Assembly (NCBI GenBank): GCA_900318115.1
Contig: ONJJ01000019.1
Coordinates: 58,863 to 122,862, forward strand
DNA from: an uncultured Prevotellaceae bacterium
Lineage (GTDB): Bacteria; Bacteroidota; Bacteroidia; Bacteroidales; Bacteroidaceae
Length of the DNA stretch: 64,000 bases
Direction of reading: 5' to 3'
Shown: positions 61,106 to 64,000 of the stretch, piece after piece
How positions within the stretch are numbered: the first letter of the stretch is position 1
Layout of the letters: each line of letters opens with the position of its first letter
Notes under the pieces: generated by a model
Databases searched by the model: none
Seen by the model: the letters and a program-made list of their open reading frames with translations, nothing else
What the model was told of the DNA's origin: nothing
Program-made: the position numbers and the translations under genes

Positions 61106-62422
61106 CTATTTCCTCTCCTTGATGAAGGCGACGCAGAGGGCGCCGACGGCGAGCAGCAGGCCCGAGACGAGCATCATGGAGGACTGGTGGTGGCCGATCA
61201 GGGCGAGAATGCCGCCGCCGCAGAGGGCGGCGAGGATCTGAGGCAGGCAGATCGTGCCGTTGAAGAGGCCGAGGTAGGCCCCCATGTGACCGTAGCCCTG
61301 CAGGGCGTTGGTGACGAAGGTGAAAGGCATCGCTAACATCGCTGCCCAGGCGCAGCCGATGAGCAGGAAGGGAACAATCTGGAGGTACTGGTCCGGGCAG
61401 AACGGAATCAGCGCGAAGCCCAGGCCTCCGAGCAGCAGGCTGGCGGCGTAGGCCAGCTTCGTGTTCCGGAAACGGGGCAGCACCAGCGCCCAGCAGACAC
61501 TGCCCAAGGCCTGGATGGCATAGAGCACGCCAGTCCAGTTGGCGGCTGTCTGGTAGCCTTCGGAGGCGGGGTCTGTCGTGGCCCAGACAGTCTCGGAGAC
61601 GGCATCGACGACGTAGGTCCACATGTAGAGAAAGGCAGCCCAGCAGAAGAATTGCACGAGACCCACCTTCCAGAACGTGGAGGGAGCATGGCGCAGCAGG
61701 GTGAACCAGGAGCCGGAACCGGATTTACCGCCATCGTCGGCGTCGCGGTCCTTGGTGCCGTTGTACAGCTCATACATTGCAGGGTCCCACTCCTTGACTT
61801 TCACAACGGTGTAGATGACGCAGGCGATGAGGATGGCGGCACCGATATAGAACGACCAGATGACGGTGTCGGGCACCACGCCCTCGGGGGCGGTGTTCTG
61901 CAGGCCGATGGCCGCAAAGAGGAAGGGGAACAGGAAGCCGACGACGGAGCCGGCGTTGCAGAGGAACGACTGGATGCTGTAGGCCTTCGCCTTCTGCGCC
62001 TCGTTCACCATATCCCCCACAAGCATCTTGAAGGGCTGCATCGCCATATTGATGGAGGTGTCGAGCAGCATCAGCATGAGCAGTCCGAAAATCATCACGG
62101 CCGAGAGGCTGAGGCCCAGCGAGCCGGAGTTCGGCAGCAGACACATCACGGCCACTGCCACCGCAGCACCGATGAACAGGAAAGGTATGCGGCGGCCGAA
62201 GCGCGTCCAGGTGCGGTCCGAGAGCGTGCCCACGATGGGCTGGACGATGATGCCCATCAGCGGAGGCAGGATCCAGAAATAACTCAGGTCGTGGGGGTCG
62301 GCACCCAAGGTGCGGAAGATGCGGCTGATGTTGCCGCTCTGCAGCGCGTAGGCAATTTGCACGCCGAAGAACCCGAAGCTCAGGTTCCACAGTTGCCAGA
62401 AGGTAAGATTTGGTTTTTGCAT
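61106..62422 (-). CDS. SLC45-type MFS sugar transporter (probable maltose importer)
   Basis: Twelve-segment inner-membrane transporter, 438 residues from ATG 62422 (MQKPNLTFWQLWNLSFGFFG); an earlier TTG at 62446 gives no conserved residues. Family motifs: VQIAYALQSGNISRIFRTLG, PLMGIIVQPIVGTLSDRTWT followed by RFGRRIPFLFIGA, and MAMQPFKMLVGDMV. In Bacteroidales this transporter sits with malQ, GH97 and a LacI or SusR-type regulator and imports maltose or malto-oligosaccharides. Same arrangement here. Confidence 0.9.
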   Translation of the reverse strand: MQKPNLTFWQLWNLSFGFFGVQIAYALQSGNISRIFRTLGADPHDLSYFWILPPLMGIIVQPIVGTLSDRTWTRFGRRIPFLFIGAAVAVAVMCLLPNSGSLGLSLSAVMIFGLLMLMLLDTSINMAMQPFKMLVGDMVNEAQKAKAYSIQSFLCNAGSVVGFLFPFLFAAIGLQNTAPEGVVPDTVIWSFYIGAAILIACVIYTVVKVKEWDPAMYELYNGTKDRDADDGGKSGSGSWFTLLRHAPSTFWKVGLVQFFCWAAFLYMWTYVVDAVSETVWATTDPASEGYQTAANWTGVLYAIQALGSVCWALVLPRFRNTKLAYAASLLLGGLGFALIPFCPDQYLQIVPFLLIGCAWAAMLAMPFTFVTNALQGYGHMGAYLGLFNGTICLPQILAALCGGGILALIGHHQSSMMLVSGLLLAVGALCVAFIKERK

Positions 62423-62530
62423 AGTTATTTCGTTTTTGACTTTCAACGTTAGCTTTGCTGTCTCTCTCTCTCTGAGGCGAGATGCCCGGCTGAGGCCGGG
62501 GGCTGAGGGGCTCGCTGCCGCGGGGCGTCT

Positions 62531-63574
62531 TCAGGTCCCGGCCTCCAGCTCCCTCGTGGTGCCGCGGACGATGAGGCGCGTCTTGACCACGCGCTTCTCC
62601 ACCTTCTCCAGTGGTGAGTAGCCCTCGACCTTGTCGAGGAGGATGTCCACCGCCTCCTTGCCCACCTGTTTTCCGCGTTGCTCCACCGTGGTCAGGGTGG
62701 GGTCGCAGGCAATGGCGCGTTCTCCGTTCGTGAACCCGCAGACACTGAAATCTTCGGGCACGCGCAGCCCCATACGCTTGGCCGTATAGAGCACGCCGAT
62801 GGCCGTGTCGTCGTTCACCGCGAAGGCCGCGTCGGGTCTGTCGTCACGCGTGAGCAGAGCGGGCGTGAGGATCTCGGCGTCGGTGCGGTTGTCACATTCC
62901 AGGAACAGCGTCTCGTCCGGGTGGATGCCAGCCTTCAGCAGCGCGTCGCGGTAGCCGTTGTAGCGGTTCTTGGAAATCTCGAGGCGCATGTCCGAGCCGT
63001 AGAACGCGATGCGCCGGCAACCCGTCTGCAGCAGGTGCGAGACGGCGTTGTAGGCCCCCATATAGTCGTCCACCACCACGCGGCTGGTGTTCAGCCCCGT
63101 GCAGATCCTGTCGTAGAACACCAAGGGCATGCCCGCATTCATCAGCTGCCGGAAGTGCTCGTAGTGCGTGGTGTCCTTGGCTTGCGAGACAATGACTCCG
63201 CAGACGCGCAGCCCGAGGAACGTCTGGCAGATGTGCTCCTCGCGCTCGAAGCGCTCGTCGCTCTGCGCCACGATGATGCGGTAGCCGCGCAGGCTCGCCT
63301 GCTCCTCGATGCCGGAGAGAATGGTGGAGAAGTAGTAGTGGGCGATCTGCGGGATGATGACGCCGATGAGCTTGGGCGGCGACAGCTGGCTGCGGCGCAG
63401 CGAGCCTGCCAGCTCGTTGGGCAGGAAGTTGTGCTCTCGCGCGTAGGCCTGAATGCGGCGGCACTGGTCGGGACTGATCAGAGGACTGTCCTTCAGCGCA
63501 CGCGAGACGGTGGACACGGAAACGCCCAGTTCGCGGGCGATATCCTTCATCGTAAGAGTAGTCTTTTCGCTCAT
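62531..63574 (-). CDS. LacI-family transcriptional regulator of the maltose/starch locus
   Basis: 347 residues from ATG 63574 (MSEKTTLTMKDIARELGVSV); a longer frame to 63625 crosses promoter boxes. N-terminal LacI helix-turn-helix (MKDIARELGVSVSTVSRAL), then periplasmic-binding-protein-like sugar-sensing domain (IGVIIPQIAHYYFSTILSGI; DAAFAVNDDTAIGVLYTAKR; DFSVCGFTNGERA). Expected to bind an alpha-glucan-derived sugar and control the divergent genes and the leftward MFS-malQ-susB block; the operator candidate at 63655-63670 lies in its upstream region. Confidence 0.93.
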   Translation of the reverse strand: MSEKTTLTMKDIARELGVSVSTVSRALKDSPLISPDQCRRIQAYAREHNFLPNELAGSLRRSQLSPPKLIGVIIPQIAHYYFSTILSGIEEQASLRGYRIIVAQSDERFEREEHICQTFLGLRVCGVIVSQAKDTTHYEHFRQLMNAGMPLVFYDRICTGLNTSRVVVDDYMGAYNAVSHLLQTGCRRIAFYGSDMRLEISKNRYNGYRDALLKAGIHPDETLFLECDNRTDAEILTPALLTRDDRPDAAFAVNDDTAIGVLYTAKRMGLRVPEDFSVCGFTNGERAIACDPTLTTVEQRGKQVGKEAVDILLDKVEGYSPLEKVEKRVVKTRLIVRGTTRELEAGT

Positions 63575-63591
63575 TTTGGTCGTATTTGCGG

Positions 63592-63610
63592 GCAAATGTA
63601 GGCAAAAGTA
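63592..63610 (-). promoter_or_regulatory. Promoter of the LacI gene (two overlapping candidate boxes)
   Basis: TACTTTTGC (63610-63602) and TACATTTGC (63600-63592) on the minus strand, both matching TAnnTTTG. Confidence 0.55.
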
Positions 63611-63654
63611 AGCAGTCCGCGTCAAATTGTAAGTGCGAAATCATAGGTTGTTGC

Positions 63655-63670
63655 GTGCAAACGTTTGCAC
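63655..63670. promoter_or_regulatory. LacI-type operator
   Basis: Perfect 16-bp palindrome GTGCAAACGTTTGCAC, with the central CG and CAAACGTTTG pattern typical of LacI-family operators. Lies between the LacI promoter and the rightward promoter at 63725, 45 and 55 bp from each box. Confidence 0.8.
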
Positions 63671-63724
63671 AATCTGTTTTGTTGATTTATGTCAAAAAGA
63701 GGAACAGCCTATCCTTCTTCATTG

Positions 63725-63733
63725 TATTTTTGC
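63725..63733 (+). promoter_or_regulatory. Rightward promoter, probably of the starch-uptake genes
   Basis: TATTTTTGC, a perfect box. It reads out of the window. Confidence 0.65.
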
Positions 63734-63839
63734 AACGTCAATTTGAAAGTAACAGGCTAACTGCCTCAGAACCCTGAACTTCTCGGCAAAAAGAGACACC
63801 TTAATATTAATAATAATGTAACTAAACTCAAACAAAAGC

Positions 63840-63926
63840 ATGATGAAGCAGGTAAATGTAAGAATCCCGCTGAGGATTCTCGCCCTTCTTTGTGGGCTAT
63901 TCATCCTTAATTCCGCAACACTATAG
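63840..63926 (+). CDS. 28-codon leader peptide or signal-peptide-like ORF
   Basis: ATG 63840 to TAG 63926. The product is a short basic N-terminus followed by a hydrophobic stretch (LRILALLCGLFILNSATL), like the signal sequence of a TonB-dependent receptor but stopped after 28 residues. Preceded by a strong promoter and followed by a hairpin. Either a leader peptide involved in attenuation or a truncated gene; the window ends too soon to decide. Confidence 0.4.
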   Translation: MMKQVNVRIPLRILALLCGLFILNSATL

Positions 63927-63946
63927 TTTAACATTATTTATAAGTG

Positions 63947-63971
63947 CCTGAGCAACAAAAAGTTGCCCAGG
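63947..63971 (+). terminator. Hairpin after the leader ORF (terminator or attenuator)
   Basis: CCTGAGCAAC and GTTGCCCAGG pair, one mismatch, around an AAAAA loop, followed by ATTTTGCC. Not strongly T-rich. Confidence 0.45.
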
Positions 63972-64000
63972 ATTTTGCCATGTCAGAATTTTCACTTACC

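Overview
The window looks like a chromosome segment from a GC-rich Bacteroidales bacterium, most likely Prevotella-like. The evidence is: promoters of the Bacteroidetes type (TAnnTTTG, usually followed by C) upstream of many genes and no clear Shine-Dalgarno sequences; split methylmalonyl-CoA mutase subunits mutA and mutB; a Sus-type starch locus with GH97 and a LacI regulator; GH78 rhamnosidases; and three secreted proteins ending in the tail (D)LSGR...G-Y-GRK-L-K/R. No tRNA, rRNA, CRISPR array, transposase or phage gene was seen.

Layout. Positions 1-33.9 kb are mostly core genes: the sodium-pump decarboxylase beta subunit (partial), a DUF3667 protein, trmB, ilvE, a Fur regulator, xseA, lpxB-surE, a very long alpha-2-macroglobulin-like protein, pepD, a lipid-flippase-like membrane protein, ksgA, an rRNA m5C methyltransferase, thyA-folA, a DUF349 protein, corA, a PorE-like OmpA lipoprotein, topB and mutA-mutB. 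From 33.9 kb to the end, carbohydrate genes dominate. They comprise a GH78 rhamnosidase preceded by a mini-HTH gene, an AT-rich pair of small secreted proteins, a DUF6250/YesU-like protein, an NhaC antiporter, a five-gene operon read leftward from 51.7 kb (GH13, GH88, alginate-lyase-like, GH97, lyase/beta-helix fusion), a 1372-residue GH78, and a starch/maltose block (GH97 SusB-like, malQ, an SLC45-type MFS transporter, LacI regulator). A perfect LacI-type palindrome lies between the regulator and a rightward promoter that leaves the window, probably toward susC.

The main unexplained signal is an unusual load of structured repeats. (1) Two arrays of degenerate 22-bp units built around a CC-N2-GG core fill the gaps at 18.5-19.0 kb and 52.07-52.29 kb; the first keeps one 22-bp register through three sequence families. 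(2) Small palindromic elements (families A-D below) sit in intergenic gaps and inside genes, where they are read through in frame. In families B and C the hairpin arms vary between copies but remain complementary. (3) Most in-gene palindromes are directly next to short tandem repeats. These insertions lengthen xseA, surE, trmB, topB, rsmF, the A2M gene, the flippase gene and GH97. A truncated xseB remnant separated from xseA by an inverted fur gene points to local rearrangement.

All assignments come from reading motifs and family knowledge; no database search was run. Some start codons were moved from the longest frame because a promoter box overlaps the longer start.
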